28,232 nt of DNA, taken from NCBI GenBank assembly GCA_035248725.1, contig DATFHG010000153.1, forward strand, positions 1-28,232. Reading direction: 5' to 3'. The translations under genes and the position numbers were made by a program. Each line of letters starts with the position of its first letter. Positions within the stretch are counted from its first letter, which is position 1. This DNA comes from DASPMP01 sp035248725. GTDB lineage: Bacteria > Gemmatimonadota > Gemmatimonadetes > Gemmatimonadales > Gemmatimonadaceae. Below, in pieces: positions 7,277-15,080 of this stretch. Under the pieces are notes generated by a model, which worked only from the letters and a program-made list of their open reading frames with translations, ran no database searches and was not told where the DNA came from.

Positions 7277-9012
7277 CGTCGCGCCGCTCGGGACTCGTCC
7301 TTGCGGCCGTCGTTCTTGCAACGCGTGCGACAGCTGCGCAAACGCCGAACACCGACAGCCTCGACGCGTTCGTGCGCGCGCAGATGCGCCAGCGACACAT
7401 CGCGGGGCTGTCGCTCGCCGTCGTCCAGGGCGGCCGCATCGTGTACGCGCGCGGCTACGGCGTGACCGACCCCGCCGAAGGCCGCGCGGTCGACACCACG
7501 ACGCTCTTCCAGGCCGGATCCATCAGCAAACCCACGTCCGCGCTCGCCGCGCTGCATCTCGTCGAGCAGGGGAAGCTCTCGCTCGACGACGACGTGAATC
7601 GCACGCTCACATCGTGGCACGTGGCGGCGACGCGCTTCACCGCCGACAAGCCGGTGACGTTGCGCGGGCTGCTGACGCATACCGCCGGTCTCACGGTGCA
7701 CGGCTTCCCGGGATACGATGCCGACTCGGTGCGACCGACGCTCGTGCAGGTGCTGAACGGTACGCCTCCCGCGAACACGGTGGCGATCGTGAACGACACC
7801 TTCCCTGGCGCGTTGAATCGCTACTCGGGTGGCGGCTACACGATCATGCAGCAGATGATGGTGGACGTCACCGGCACGCCGTTTCCGAAGCTGATGCACG
7901 ATCTCGTGCTGCAGCCGCTGGGCATGCGTCGATCGAGCTTCGAGCAGCCGTTGCCGCCGGACTTCGCTGCACGCACAGCCGCCGGCCACTATCAGGACGG
8001 CAGCGTGGTGCACGCGCGCTGGCACGTGTATCCGGAGATGGCCGCCGCCGGACTGTGGACCACGGCGAGCGATCTCGTTCACGTCGCCATGGCCGTGCAG
8101 CAGGCATACGCCGGAACGTCCGACGCGGTGATCTCGCAATCAATGGCGAGGCAGATGTTGACGCCCTTCATGGGAAGCGGGCTCGGTTTCGGCGTGCGCC
8201 CGCCGGACAACGGCGTCGTGCGCTTCGGCCACAGCGGTCGTGACGAGGGGTTCGACGCGCTGCTGTGGGGCACGACCGCGGGCCAGGCGTATGCGATCAT
8301 GATCAACGCCAACGATGACTCGCGTTTCATGCGACGCATCGCCGACTACATCGAGCGTGCGTACGGATGGCCGGGTGCTCGTCCGCAGCCGTCGCGAGCG
8401 GCGGTTCCCGTCGCGCCGTCCGCGCTCGTCGCCGTCGAAGGACTGTACGACACCGGCGGCGGCGGATTCGTCACCTTCGTGTCCGACAACGGCTGGCTGT
8501 ACACGAGCACCGGTGGCGCGCTCGACGAGCAGTTCGTTCCGATCGGCGCGGATACCTTCGCGTCGGCCGAGCGCGATGCGCGCCTGACGTTCGTTCGCGA
8601 TTCGTCGGGTCAGGTCGTGCGCGCGACGCTCGCGCAGGGTGCATCGAGCGTGAGTGCGCCTCGCCTCGGCCCGCTCTTCGGTCGCGCCGAGCGTGGCGAT
8701 CTCGATGCCTCCACCATCGCCGTCGGCGACAGCACCTTGCGTGCGTTCGCGGCCGGCACGGTCGCTCGCGCCGCGCACGTCACCAGTGGACTGCGCGCCG
8801 ACTTCGGCGGGCCGTGGCCGGAAGTGGCCGGCCTGCGCGACGTTCACTACGTGGGTTCGACCGCGGTGACCGGCGGCGCGGTGACGCGACATGGCGGCCC
8901 CGTCGCGCGACTCGGCTATTATCGCGTCGACCTTCGGAACCGCAGCCGACTCGTGGTCGTGTACTTCACACCGTCGGGCGACGTGACGGACGTGGACGTC
9001 GTGGACCGATGA
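7273..9012 (+). CDS. exported serine hydrolase, class C beta-lactamase/PBP fold
   Basis: Starting at ATG 7273 gives 579 residues. Residues 1-22 are a signal peptide (LAAVVLATRATAA, cleavage before QTP). The beta-lactamase-like domain covers about 27-365. It has the nucleophile motif S83-I-S-K86, the tyrosine motif Y184-S-G (the form usual in esterase-like members, instead of Y-x-N) and H320-S-G as the third box. TLRGLLTHTAGL (129-140) is also standard. Residues about 370-579 form a separate beta-rich tail, as in many PBP4*/EstB-like proteins. The family includes D-aminopeptidases, esterases and carboxypeptidases; true beta-lactamase activity should not be assumed. It acts in the periplasm. 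It overlaps YjbR genes by 4 bp on both sides. Confidence 0.9.
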   Translation: MTSRRSGLVLAAVVLATRATAAQTPNTDSLDAFVRAQMRQRHIAGLSLAVVQGGRIVYARGYGVTDPAEGRAVDTTTLFQAGSISKPTSALAALHLVEQGKLSLDDDVNRTLTSWHVAATRFTADKPVTLRGLLTHTAGLTVHGFPGYDADSVRPTLVQVLNGTPPANTVAIVNDTFPGALNRYSGGGYTIMQQMMVDVTGTPFPKLMHDLVLQPLGMRRSSFEQPLPPDFAARTAAGHYQDGSVVHARWHVYPEMAAAGLWTTASDLVHVAMAVQQAYAGTSDAVISQSMARQMLTPFMGSGLGFGVRPPDNGVVRFGHSGRDEGFDALLWGTTAGQAYAIMINANDDSRFMRRIADYIERAYGWPGARPQPSRAAVPVAPSALVAVEGLYDTGGGGFVTFVSDNGWLYTSTGGALDEQFVPIGADTFASAERDARLTFVRDSSGQVVRATLAQGASSVSAPRLGPLFGRAERGDLDASTIAVGDSTLRAFAAGTVARAAHVTSGLRADFGGPWPEVAGLRDVHYVGSTAVTGGAVTRHGGPVARLGYYRVDLRNRSRLVVVYFTPSGDVTDVDVVDR

Positions 9013-9407
9013 GCGTTGCGCGACGCATGGCGACGGCCAGGCACGCCTCCTTCGCGCGCGTCGAGAAGATCGGCATGACGCTGCCGCGTGTTGCGCTCGG
9101 CACCATGTACGGCTCGCCCGCCCTCAAGCTCCAGGGCCAGCTCATCGCCTGTCTGGCGACACACAAATCCGCGGAGCCGAACACGCTCGTGGTGCGCATC
9201 GATTACACGGATCGCGAGATGCGAGTCGGTCACGAGCCCGACATCTACTACCTGAAGCCGCATTACGTCGACTATCCGTGCGTGCTCGCCCGCCTCGACC
9301 GGATCAGCGACGCGGCGCTTCGCGAGCTGCTGGAGTCGAGCTGGGAGTTCGTCGCGAAGTCCAGGCACACGGAGCCCAAGCCGCGCAGGTCGCACCGCGT
9401 CAAGTAA
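9009..9407 (+). CDS. MmcQ/YjbR family protein (second copy)
   Basis: I start at ATG 9009, which overlaps the hydrolase stop (ATGA, 9009-9012). This gives 132 residues. The family signature is present: FARVEKIGMTLPRVALGTMY followed by GSPALKLQGQLIACLATH, then a strand pair LVVRIDYTDREM, a YYLKPHYVDYPCVLARLD block and the C-terminal helix ALRELLESSWEFVAKSR. It differs strongly from the first copy, so it is not a recent duplicate. It represents the other common YjbR subtype (short, with LPR and Y-x-x-P-A-x-K). An alternative ATG lies at codon 7. The role is unknown. Confidence 0.85.
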   Translation: MSVARRMATARHASFARVEKIGMTLPRVALGTMYGSPALKLQGQLIACLATHKSAEPNTLVVRIDYTDREMRVGHEPDIYYLKPHYVDYPCVLARLDRISDAALRELLESSWEFVAKSRHTEPKPRRSHRVK

Positions 9408-9455
9408 GCTGCGCGTGACTCGCCACACGACGCCTGTCGAGGCAGATTGCGCGGG

Positions 9456-11414
9456 ATGAAACCGAAAGAGCTCACCCTGCGCGGCCTCGTTCTGGGCGCG
9501 CTGATCACCACCGTCTTCACCGCCGCGAACGTGTACCTCGGCCTCAAGGTCGGGCTCACCTTCGCGTCGTCGATTCCCGCCGCGGTGATCTCGATGGCGC
9601 TTCTCAGCGCGGTCAAGGACTCGTCCATCCTCGAGAACAACATCGTGCAGACGGTCGCATCCGCCGCCGGTACGCTGTCCGCCATCATCTTCGTGCTCCC
9701 TGGCCTCGTCATCATCGGCTGGTGGACGGGGTTTCCGTTCTGGGAGTCCTTTCTCATCTGCGTGAGCGGCGGCATCCTCGGCGTGCTCTTCACCATTCCG
9801 CTGCGGCGCGCGCTCGTCACCACGTCGGATCTTCCCTACCCGGAAGGCGTCGCCGCCGCCGAAGTTCTGAAGGTTGGATCCGGCACGCGCGGCGAAACGA
9901 AGGACGACACCGGCGAAGCGCGCGAAGGGCTCGTCGCGGTCATCCTCGGATCCGTTGCTTCGGCGGGGCTGGCGATCCTCTCGGCGACGCGGATCGTCGC
10001 GGGCGGGCTCGGTGGCTACATCCCGCTCGGCGGCAACATGGCGACCGGTTACGACATCGCGTGGTCGCTCGCGCTGCTCGGCGCCGGACACCTGGTGGGA
10101 CTCTCCGTGGGCGTCGCGATGCTCGTGGGACAGATCATCTCGTGGCTGATCGCGGTCCCATGGCTCACGGCGATCAACCCCACACCCGCAGGCACCGATG
10201 CGGCTGCACACATGACGGCCATCTGGCGCAACGACGTCCGCTTCCTCGGCGCCGGAACGATCGCCGTGGCTTCCATCTACACGCTGGCACGGCTGACCAA
10301 GCCCGTGGTGGGCGGACTCGTGAGCACGCTCGCGGCGTCCAGAGCCGTCGCTACAGCGGACGACCGCGATCGCGACCTCGCGCCAAAATGGATCTACGCG
10401 TTGACGGCGGTGTGTCTCGTGATCACCGCGTACCTCGCATTCTCGTTCGCGCGCTCCACGGTGCTCGCGGATAGCGCGGTGAAGCTGACCGTCTTCGCGG
10501 TGCCCTTCGTTCTCATCATCGGCTTCGTGATCGCCGGCGTGTGCGGCTACATGGCGGGACTGATCGGCGCGTCGAACAGCCCGATCTCGGGCGTCGGCAT
10601 TCTGTCCATCGTCGTGTGCGCGTCGGTGCTCGCCGCGATCATGACGGTGACGACCGGCACGAGCCCCGCGCTCATCGCGTTCGCACTGTTCGTGACCGCG
10701 ATCGTGTTCGCGTGCGCCACGATCTCGAACGACAACCTGCAGGACCTGAAGACGGGCCAGCTCGTGGGCGCGTCGCCGATGCGGCAGCAGATCGCGCTCA
10801 TCGTGGGCGTGGGCGCCGGCGCGGCGGTGATTCCGTGGGTGCTGAACCTGCTCGCGCGCGCGTACGGTTTTGCCGGCGCGCCCAACGTCAACGTCGTCGC
10901 ACCGAATCCCCTCCCCGCGCCGCAGGCCACGCTCATCTCGGCGCTCGCGAAGGGCGTCATCGGTGGAAATCTCAACTGGACGATGATCGGCATCGGCGCG
11001 CTCGTCGGCGTGGGGCTCATCGTGCTCGACGAGATTCTGGCTGCGATGAAGAAGCTGCGCATTCCGCCACTCGCCGTTGGCATCGGCATCTATCTGCCGA
11101 TGTCAGCAACCTTCGCCGTGATCATCGGTGCGTTCCTCGCGCACTGGTACGATCGCCGCGCACGCGCGATGCCGAATCCGGGGCGCGCGGAACGCCTGGG
11201 AACGCTCGTGGCATCCGGCCTCATCGTCGGCGAGAGCATCTGGGGCGTGATCAACGCGGGTTTGATCGTCGGGTTCTCGAAGGACGCACCCATCGCGCTC
11301 GTTCCGGAGACGTTCGGCCCAGCGCCGTGGCTCGGCGTGCTGGCGTTCATTGCCGTCGTCGTGTGGCTGTACGGCTGGATGTTACGGCGATCGCGGGCGG
11401 TCGTGCTTCAGTAG
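9456..11414 (+). CDS. OPT-family oligopeptide transporter
   Basis: From ATG 9456 the product is 652 residues. An in-frame TTG at 9447 with GAGG just before it is an alternative start. The sequence opens ELTLRGLVLGALITTVFTAA followed by NVYLGLKVGLTFASSIPAAV, the hallmark of prokaryotic OPT transporters. It continues with NNIVQTVASAAGTLSAIIFV and LPYPEGVAAAEVLK. I count about 14-16 hydrophobic helices through to GVLAFIAVVVWLYGWML, so it is an inner-membrane secondary transporter. Family members carry oligopeptides or metal chelates by proton symport, and the exact substrate is unknown. It follows the YjbR operon by 48 bp and may be cotranscribed. Its last 33 bp overlap the convergent methyltransferase. 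Confidence 0.92.
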   Translation: MKPKELTLRGLVLGALITTVFTAANVYLGLKVGLTFASSIPAAVISMALLSAVKDSSILENNIVQTVASAAGTLSAIIFVLPGLVIIGWWTGFPFWESFLICVSGGILGVLFTIPLRRALVTTSDLPYPEGVAAAEVLKVGSGTRGETKDDTGEAREGLVAVILGSVASAGLAILSATRIVAGGLGGYIPLGGNMATGYDIAWSLALLGAGHLVGLSVGVAMLVGQIISWLIAVPWLTAINPTPAGTDAAAHMTAIWRNDVRFLGAGTIAVASIYTLARLTKPVVGGLVSTLAASRAVATADDRDRDLAPKWIYALTAVCLVITAYLAFSFARSTVLADSAVKLTVFAVPFVLIIGFVIAGVCGYMAGLIGASNSPISGVGILSIVVCASVLAAIMTVTTGTSPALIAFALFVTAIVFACATISNDNLQDLKTGQLVGASPMRQQIALIVGVGAGAAVIPWVLNLLARAYGFAGAPNVNVVAPNPLPAPQATLISALAKGVIGGNLNWTMIGIGALVGVGLIVLDEILAAMKKLRIPPLAVGIGIYLPMSATFAVIIGAFLAHWYDRRARAMPNPGRAERLGTLVASGLIVGESIWGVINAGLIVGFSKDAPIALVPETFGPAPWLGVLAFIAVVVWLYGWMLRRSRAVVLQ

Positions 11415-12059
11415 TCGCAGCTCGAACACGCCGATCGCCCGGGCGAATTCGCCTTCACCGATCGTCCAGCGACTCATGCGCACGCGCCAGCCGTCGCGCT
11501 CCATTGCCTCGAGGAAACGCACGCTCGCGGATCGGAGCGGATCGGCGATGAGCAGCGTACCACCCGGCGCGAGCGAGGCGTCGAAAATTGCCCGCAACTG
11601 CTCGTGCAGGCTGCTTCTATATAGTATGTCGGACGCGATGACCCAGTCGTAGCGACCGGTCTCGGCCCAGGTCGTCCAGTCGGCGCGACGCACGTCGGTG
11701 GTCACGTGGTTGCGGGCTGCGTTCTCGCGGCACAGCGCCAGCGCGTCCTCGTCGCGATCGGTCTGCACCACACGCGCGCCCACGATCGCCGCAGCGATCC
11801 CGGCCAGACCGACGCCCGCACCCAGCTCCAGTACGGTGCGCTCGTTCAGCTGCGATGCGCGTTCCCCAATCTCGAGCGCCAGGGCGATCGATGCGGGCCA
11901 CAAAACGGTGCCGTATTGCCGACGCTCCTCCGACGAGAGGTACGTCTGTTCGTCCAGCCACGTGATGAGCGCGCGCTCATGAACGATCGTGCAGGCACGT
12001 CCAGCAATGGTGATGGCGAACTCTTGCGTCGCGGCGTTTCGTTTGACATCTACTAGCAT
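11382..12059 (-). CDS. class I SAM-dependent methyltransferase (methyltransferase-16/METTL-like)
   Basis: The product is 225 residues from ATG 12057-12059, which has AAAGG three bases upstream. Motif I is VLELGAGVGLAGIAA (residues 76-90), with the acidic ribose-binding end of beta2 at TDRDEDAL (100-107) and RRADWTTW (124-131) as motif II. YDWVIASDILYRSSL (137-151) occupies the motif III/post-II position. The upstream E-R-R-Q-Y-G-T-V-L-W-P-A-S segment (45-57), where a Trp-Pro/Trp-Glu pair precedes the Rossmann fold, is typical of the protein-lysine/small-molecule methyltransferase-16 group. The substrate is unknown and the enzyme is cytoplasmic. Its start codon overlaps the divergent lipoprotein start. 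Confidence 0.88.
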   Translation of the reverse strand: MLVDVKRNAATQEFAITIAGRACTIVHERALITWLDEQTYLSSEERRQYGTVLWPASIALALEIGERASQLNERTVLELGAGVGLAGIAAAIVGARVVQTDRDEDALALCRENAARNHVTTDVRRADWTTWAETGRYDWVIASDILYRSSLHEQLRAIFDASLAPGGTLLIADPLRSASVRFLEAMERDGWRVRMSRWTIGEGEFARAIGVFELRLLKHDRPRSP

Positions 12060-12060
12060 G
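12057..12060. promoter_or_regulatory. overlapping divergent start codons
   Basis: The four bases CATG hold the ATG of the methyltransferase (minus, 12057-12059) and the ATG of the TolB-like lipoprotein (plus, 12058-12060). The centre is a GCATGC palindrome. If both starts are right, each gene's promoter must lie inside the coding region of the other. Confidence 0.6.
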
Positions 12061-13530
12061 CGCCTTTCGGGATTCCTCATTTCGGCCGCCGCGGTGTCCG
12101 CATTCGCGCTGTCGTGCAGCGACGCGACCGCACCGTCGTCGGAGAAAGGTATACGCCTCATCAGCGGTTTCGGCGTGACGGACACCGTCGACGCCCTGCT
12201 CGACCAGGCGCTCGTCGTCGAAGTCCATGACACGCTCGGCCATCTCGCTCCTGAGGGGACGGTCGTGCGCTTCAGCTCGATCCCGATTCCCGACAAGTTC
12301 ACCGTCGAGGCATTCGTCCAGGATCTGTCGGCTTCGTCCCCTTCGACATTTGCGTCGGGGGCAACGGACGAGAGCGGTCGCACCGGCGTGCTGGTGCGAC
12401 TCGGCTCCATCGCCGGCCCGGCGCGGATCGCGATCTACGTGCCGATCCTGGACATCCACGATACGGTCAACTTCACGATCGAACCGGGTGCCGCTGTGGG
12501 CGCACTCGTGGTCCCCAAGGATACGGCGCTCTATGTCGGGAACTCGTTCACGCTGAAAGGCGCGGTGGTGGACAACCACGGCAATCCGCGTCCGGATCCA
12601 GTCACGTGGAGCATCTCGGGTTCGGGCGCGAGCGTGAGCCCGGCCGGTGTCGTCACCGCCTCCGCGGTGGGGCGGTATACAATCTCGGCGTCCACGGCGG
12701 TGGGAAGCGCAACCGGAGCGGTGAGCGTCGTGCCGAAGTTGCGGCTCGCCGGTTATCGCTTCGGCTTCCCGGGTACCCTCGTGTCGGTGGAGCTCGACGG
12801 TTCGGATCTCGAGACGCTCACGACGGTCGCGGACGGCGGAGTCGGCCCGCATCCGAGCTGGATGCTCGACAACAAGTCCGTGGTGTACACGCACTACGAC
12901 GGCAACCTCCAGGTGCTGCGCGTCGTGGATGACGCGGGAACGGTGAAGGCATTTCTCGCGTCACCGCCTGCCACGATGTCGCATCAGGCCGATCCGACGC
13001 CAACGCACGACGGGCGATGGGTGTACTTCGGTGCCTATGACACGCGTTGCGGCGCGGGGCACTATTGCCTGTTCCGCGCGAAATCGGACGGCACACTGCC
13101 CGAGATGCTCGGCAACAGCATCGATACCGTGCGTGCGACGCGCCAGCCGGGACCGTCGCCCGATGGATCTGTCGTTGCTTTCGTTCTGGGAGAGTTCTAC
13201 GACAGTCCGATCATCAAGGTGTTCGACGTGGCATCGGCGACGGTGTCGTCGTGGAGCATGCCGGGCCAGGCGCCGAGCTGGGCTCCGGACGGCTCGAAGA
13301 TCGCCTTTGTCGACGCGGGTCAGATCAAGCTGATGAATCCTGATGGCAGCAGCGTCGAGGCGCTCGGGCCAACTGATGCCTTCTTTTCCGGGATCGTGCT
13401 CGGATGGTCGCCGGACAGCAAATGGATCGTTACGCGCGCAGGTGGTGTGCTCACCGTCATTCGCGTCAGCGACGGCCTTGCCCTGCCACTGCCGTTCACG
13501 TCGGCCCTGAGCGCGGGGAGCGTGCGATAG
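12058..13530 (+). CDS. lipoprotein with Big2-like Ig domain and TolB-type beta-propeller
   Basis: With ATG 12058 the product is 490 residues. MRLSGFLISAAAVSAFALSC is a lipoprotein signal (Cys20). Residues about 160-245 are a bacterial Ig-like (Big2) domain: VPKDTALYVGNSFTLKG, then VTWSISGSGASVSPAGVVTA and GRYTISAS. From about 250 onwards come TolB/WD40-type blades, for example GPHPSWMLDNKSVVYTH, then GPSPDGSVVAFVL, SWAPDGSKIAFVD and GWSPDSKWIVTRA. Such proteins are surface or periplasmic binding scaffolds and the partner is unknown. No Shine-Dalgarno site is visible before the ATG, and an in-frame GTG lies at 11989. Its stop is 1 bp from the convergent lipoprotein stop. Confidence 0.85.
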   Translation: MRLSGFLISAAAVSAFALSCSDATAPSSEKGIRLISGFGVTDTVDALLDQALVVEVHDTLGHLAPEGTVVRFSSIPIPDKFTVEAFVQDLSASSPSTFASGATDESGRTGVLVRLGSIAGPARIAIYVPILDIHDTVNFTIEPGAAVGALVVPKDTALYVGNSFTLKGAVVDNHGNPRPDPVTWSISGSGASVSPAGVVTASAVGRYTISASTAVGSATGAVSVVPKLRLAGYRFGFPGTLVSVELDGSDLETLTTVADGGVGPHPSWMLDNKSVVYTHYDGNLQVLRVVDDAGTVKAFLASPPATMSHQADPTPTHDGRWVYFGAYDTRCGAGHYCLFRAKSDGTLPEMLGNSIDTVRATRQPGPSPDGSVVAFVLGEFYDSPIIKVFDVASATVSSWSMPGQAPSWAPDGSKIAFVDAGQIKLMNPDGSSVEALGPTDAFFSGIVLGWSPDSKWIVTRAGGVLTVIRVSDGLALPLPFTSALSAGSVR

Positions 13531-13531
13531 G

Positions 13532-13915
13532 CTACTGACGCGCGGGCAGAAAGGTCAGCATCTTCGCGTCCATCGGTAGCGTGACGTCGTAGTATTCGCC
13601 CGCGTACAGCGTCACCTGGCCCGTGCTGGGCAGGTCGTAGTGCGCCAGCATGCGCGCGACGATGGCGACCGGCCCGCGGATCAGGTCGGACGACACCTTG
13701 AGCGTCTCGGTGCGCCCGGCGGACACGGTGCCGATGCGCCTGAAGTCCGACGCCTGGTCGACGACGTAGACCGCGGCCTGGTCCATCCCGTTGTTGTGAA
13801 AGATCACATACGCGGGATTGTCGCCGGCGTTTGCGCGGAACGGTCCGCACGCGATCGCGGACGCGGCGGCACAGGCGACGAGGAGTGCGGCGCGGCGAAA
13901 CGCTCTGGTTGTCAT
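13532..13915 (-). CDS. small putative lipoprotein of unknown function
   Basis: The product is 127 residues from ATG 13913-13915. The signal RRAALLVACAAASAIAC ends in a lipobox (Cys23). The mature chain of about 100 residues is beta-rich: NPAYVIFHNNGMDQAAVYVV, then GRTETLKVSSDLIRG, then a Y-A-G-E-Y-Y-D-V strand. A VIFHN...DQAAVYVV...G...TL pattern in a short lipoprotein recurs in Gemmatimonadota, as I recall, without assigned function. It lies 17 bp downstream of the LuxR-type gene in the same direction and is probably cotranscribed with it. Confidence 0.72.
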   Translation of the reverse strand: MTTRAFRRAALLVACAAASAIACGPFRANAGDNPAYVIFHNNGMDQAAVYVVDQASDFRRIGTVSAGRTETLKVSSDLIRGPVAIVARMLAHYDLPSTGQVTLYAGEYYDVTLPMDAKMLTFLPARQ

Positions 13916-13932
13916 GGGGCCACCGCTCGGTA

Positions 13933-15018
13933 TCAGGACGAACGCGCTTGCGTGTCCAGAAAGATGCGCGCCACGAGCGCTTTCCGCCCGCGGACGCCGA
14001 TTTTCTCGCAGGCGCGATCGAGGTGCTCGCGAACGGTGTGCACGGAAATCCTGAGGCGACCGGCGATCTCCTTCGTGCTCTCGCCGCGCGCGACGGCCGC
14101 GGTGACTTCGCGCTCCCGCAGCGACAGTCCGTAGAGTCGCGTGAGCAATTTCGCCTTCTCGCGCAGCGTCAGCGGCTGCAGCACGATCACCACCGGGCAC
14201 TCGCCGGTGGCATCAGGCTCGCCGAGCAACGCGCGCACCGCGTACCACCGGCCGGAACGGCCGCGCACGTGCACGGCCGTTGCCGCATCGGGATGCGACG
14301 CCGCTCTGCGCCGCGCCAGGACCGCCGCGTTGACGATGCTCGTGGGCACCCCGCCCGGGCCGGTCAATCCGACGTCGGCGATGTCGGCGAGCACGGCGTC
14401 CACCGGACCGGCGCGTAGCATCGGCCGCGATCGCGCGTCGAGGGTCAGCACACACGGCTTGCCGTCCCAGATGCCCCCGCCCGTGCTCCCGCGGGCGGCG
14501 TCCACGAGTGCGCACGTCCGCAGCGCGCGCGTGACGTGCGGCATGATGCGCTCGATCAGGCGATGTGGCGTGTCCGACGCCGTCACGCGTCGCTCGCGCA
14601 TGATGCACATGTCGCCCCACAAGCCGCGGCGGTCCGAGATAGCGACGTGAAGATCGTAGCCAAGGCCGGCGCGTCGCATCGCGGATCCGAGCCCCTCCAC
14701 TTCGCGGAACAGGGAGAAGACACCCTGCCTCCGGCGCGCAGCGTCCATGGTCACCGTCGCTGCCTCATACGGATAGAAATGCGTGCAGTACGCCACCATC
14801 ATGCGTTCGGGAACGCCACTCGCCACCGTGTGCGTCAACAGGCCGGTGTCGGGATCCACCGTCGAGAACGCGTACGCGTCGTGCGGCACCACGGGGGCAA
14901 TGCGGCGCACGAGCTCCGTGCGAAACGCGACTGAATCCAGACCTGCGGCGCAGAGACGCTCGACGCTGCGCACCGCGGCCGCGATCGCGGTGGGCCGCGC
15001 GGGTACTTCCGTCCTCAT
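13933..15018 (-). CDS. LuxR-type HTH transcriptional regulator with GAF-like N-terminus
   Basis: The product is 361 residues from ATG 15016-15018. Residues 298-352 are a LuxR/GerE HTH: LSLREREVTAAVARGESTKE followed by IAGRLRISVHTVREHLDRAC. The S-x-R-E-x-E-V start and the TVREHL recognition helix are diagnostic. The N-terminal 170 residues (VVPHDAYAFSTVDPDTGLLT, later GLGYDLHVAISDRRGLWGDM) read like a degenerate GAF sensor. A second, PAS-like stretch (CVLTLDARSRPMLRAGPVDA) lies at about 205-285. There is no phosphoacceptor receiver domain, so the input is more likely a bound ligand. It sits between a downstream lipoprotein and a divergent one at 15081, which are plausible targets. Confidence 0.88.
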   Translation of the reverse strand: MRTEVPARPTAIAAAVRSVERLCAAGLDSVAFRTELVRRIAPVVPHDAYAFSTVDPDTGLLTHTVASGVPERMMVAYCTHFYPYEAATVTMDAARRRQGVFSLFREVEGLGSAMRRAGLGYDLHVAISDRRGLWGDMCIMRERRVTASDTPHRLIERIMPHVTRALRTCALVDAARGSTGGGIWDGKPCVLTLDARSRPMLRAGPVDAVLADIADVGLTGPGGVPTSIVNAAVLARRRAASHPDAATAVHVRGRSGRWYAVRALLGEPDATGECPVVIVLQPLTLREKAKLLTRLYGLSLREREVTAAVARGESTKEIAGRLRISVHTVREHLDRACEKIGVRGRKALVARIFLDTQARSS

Positions 15019-15023
15019 TTTTG

Positions 15024-15053
15024 AGGATAACCTGCTGTGCGGCCCCCGGTCAA
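15024..15053 (-). promoter_or_regulatory. candidate sigma70-type promoter for the LuxR-type gene
   Basis: On the minus strand TTGACC (15048-15053) and TATCCT (15024-15029) are separated by 18 bp. They match the -35 and -10 consensus at 5/6 and 4/6 positions. The -10 box ends only 5 bases before the ATG, which would give a transcript starting at or next to the start codon (leaderless). This is inference from sequence only. Confidence 0.35.
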
Positions 15054-15072
15054 TTTCCTCGCGACCTTCAGC

Positions 15073-15077
15073 AGGAG
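15073..15077 (+). promoter_or_regulatory. Shine-Dalgarno site for the gene at 15081
   Basis: AGGAG, with CAGGAG as the longer match, lies 3 bases before ATG 15081. It supports that start over the longer frame beginning at 15021, which would overlap the promoter region. Confidence 0.65.
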
Positions 15078-15080
15078 TTC

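Noticed and set aside
7273..9012. An antibiotic-resistance beta-lactamase
   Set aside because: The Y-S-G motif instead of Y-x-N and the extra C-terminal domain fit esterase/peptidase-like relatives; activity on beta-lactams is not implied.
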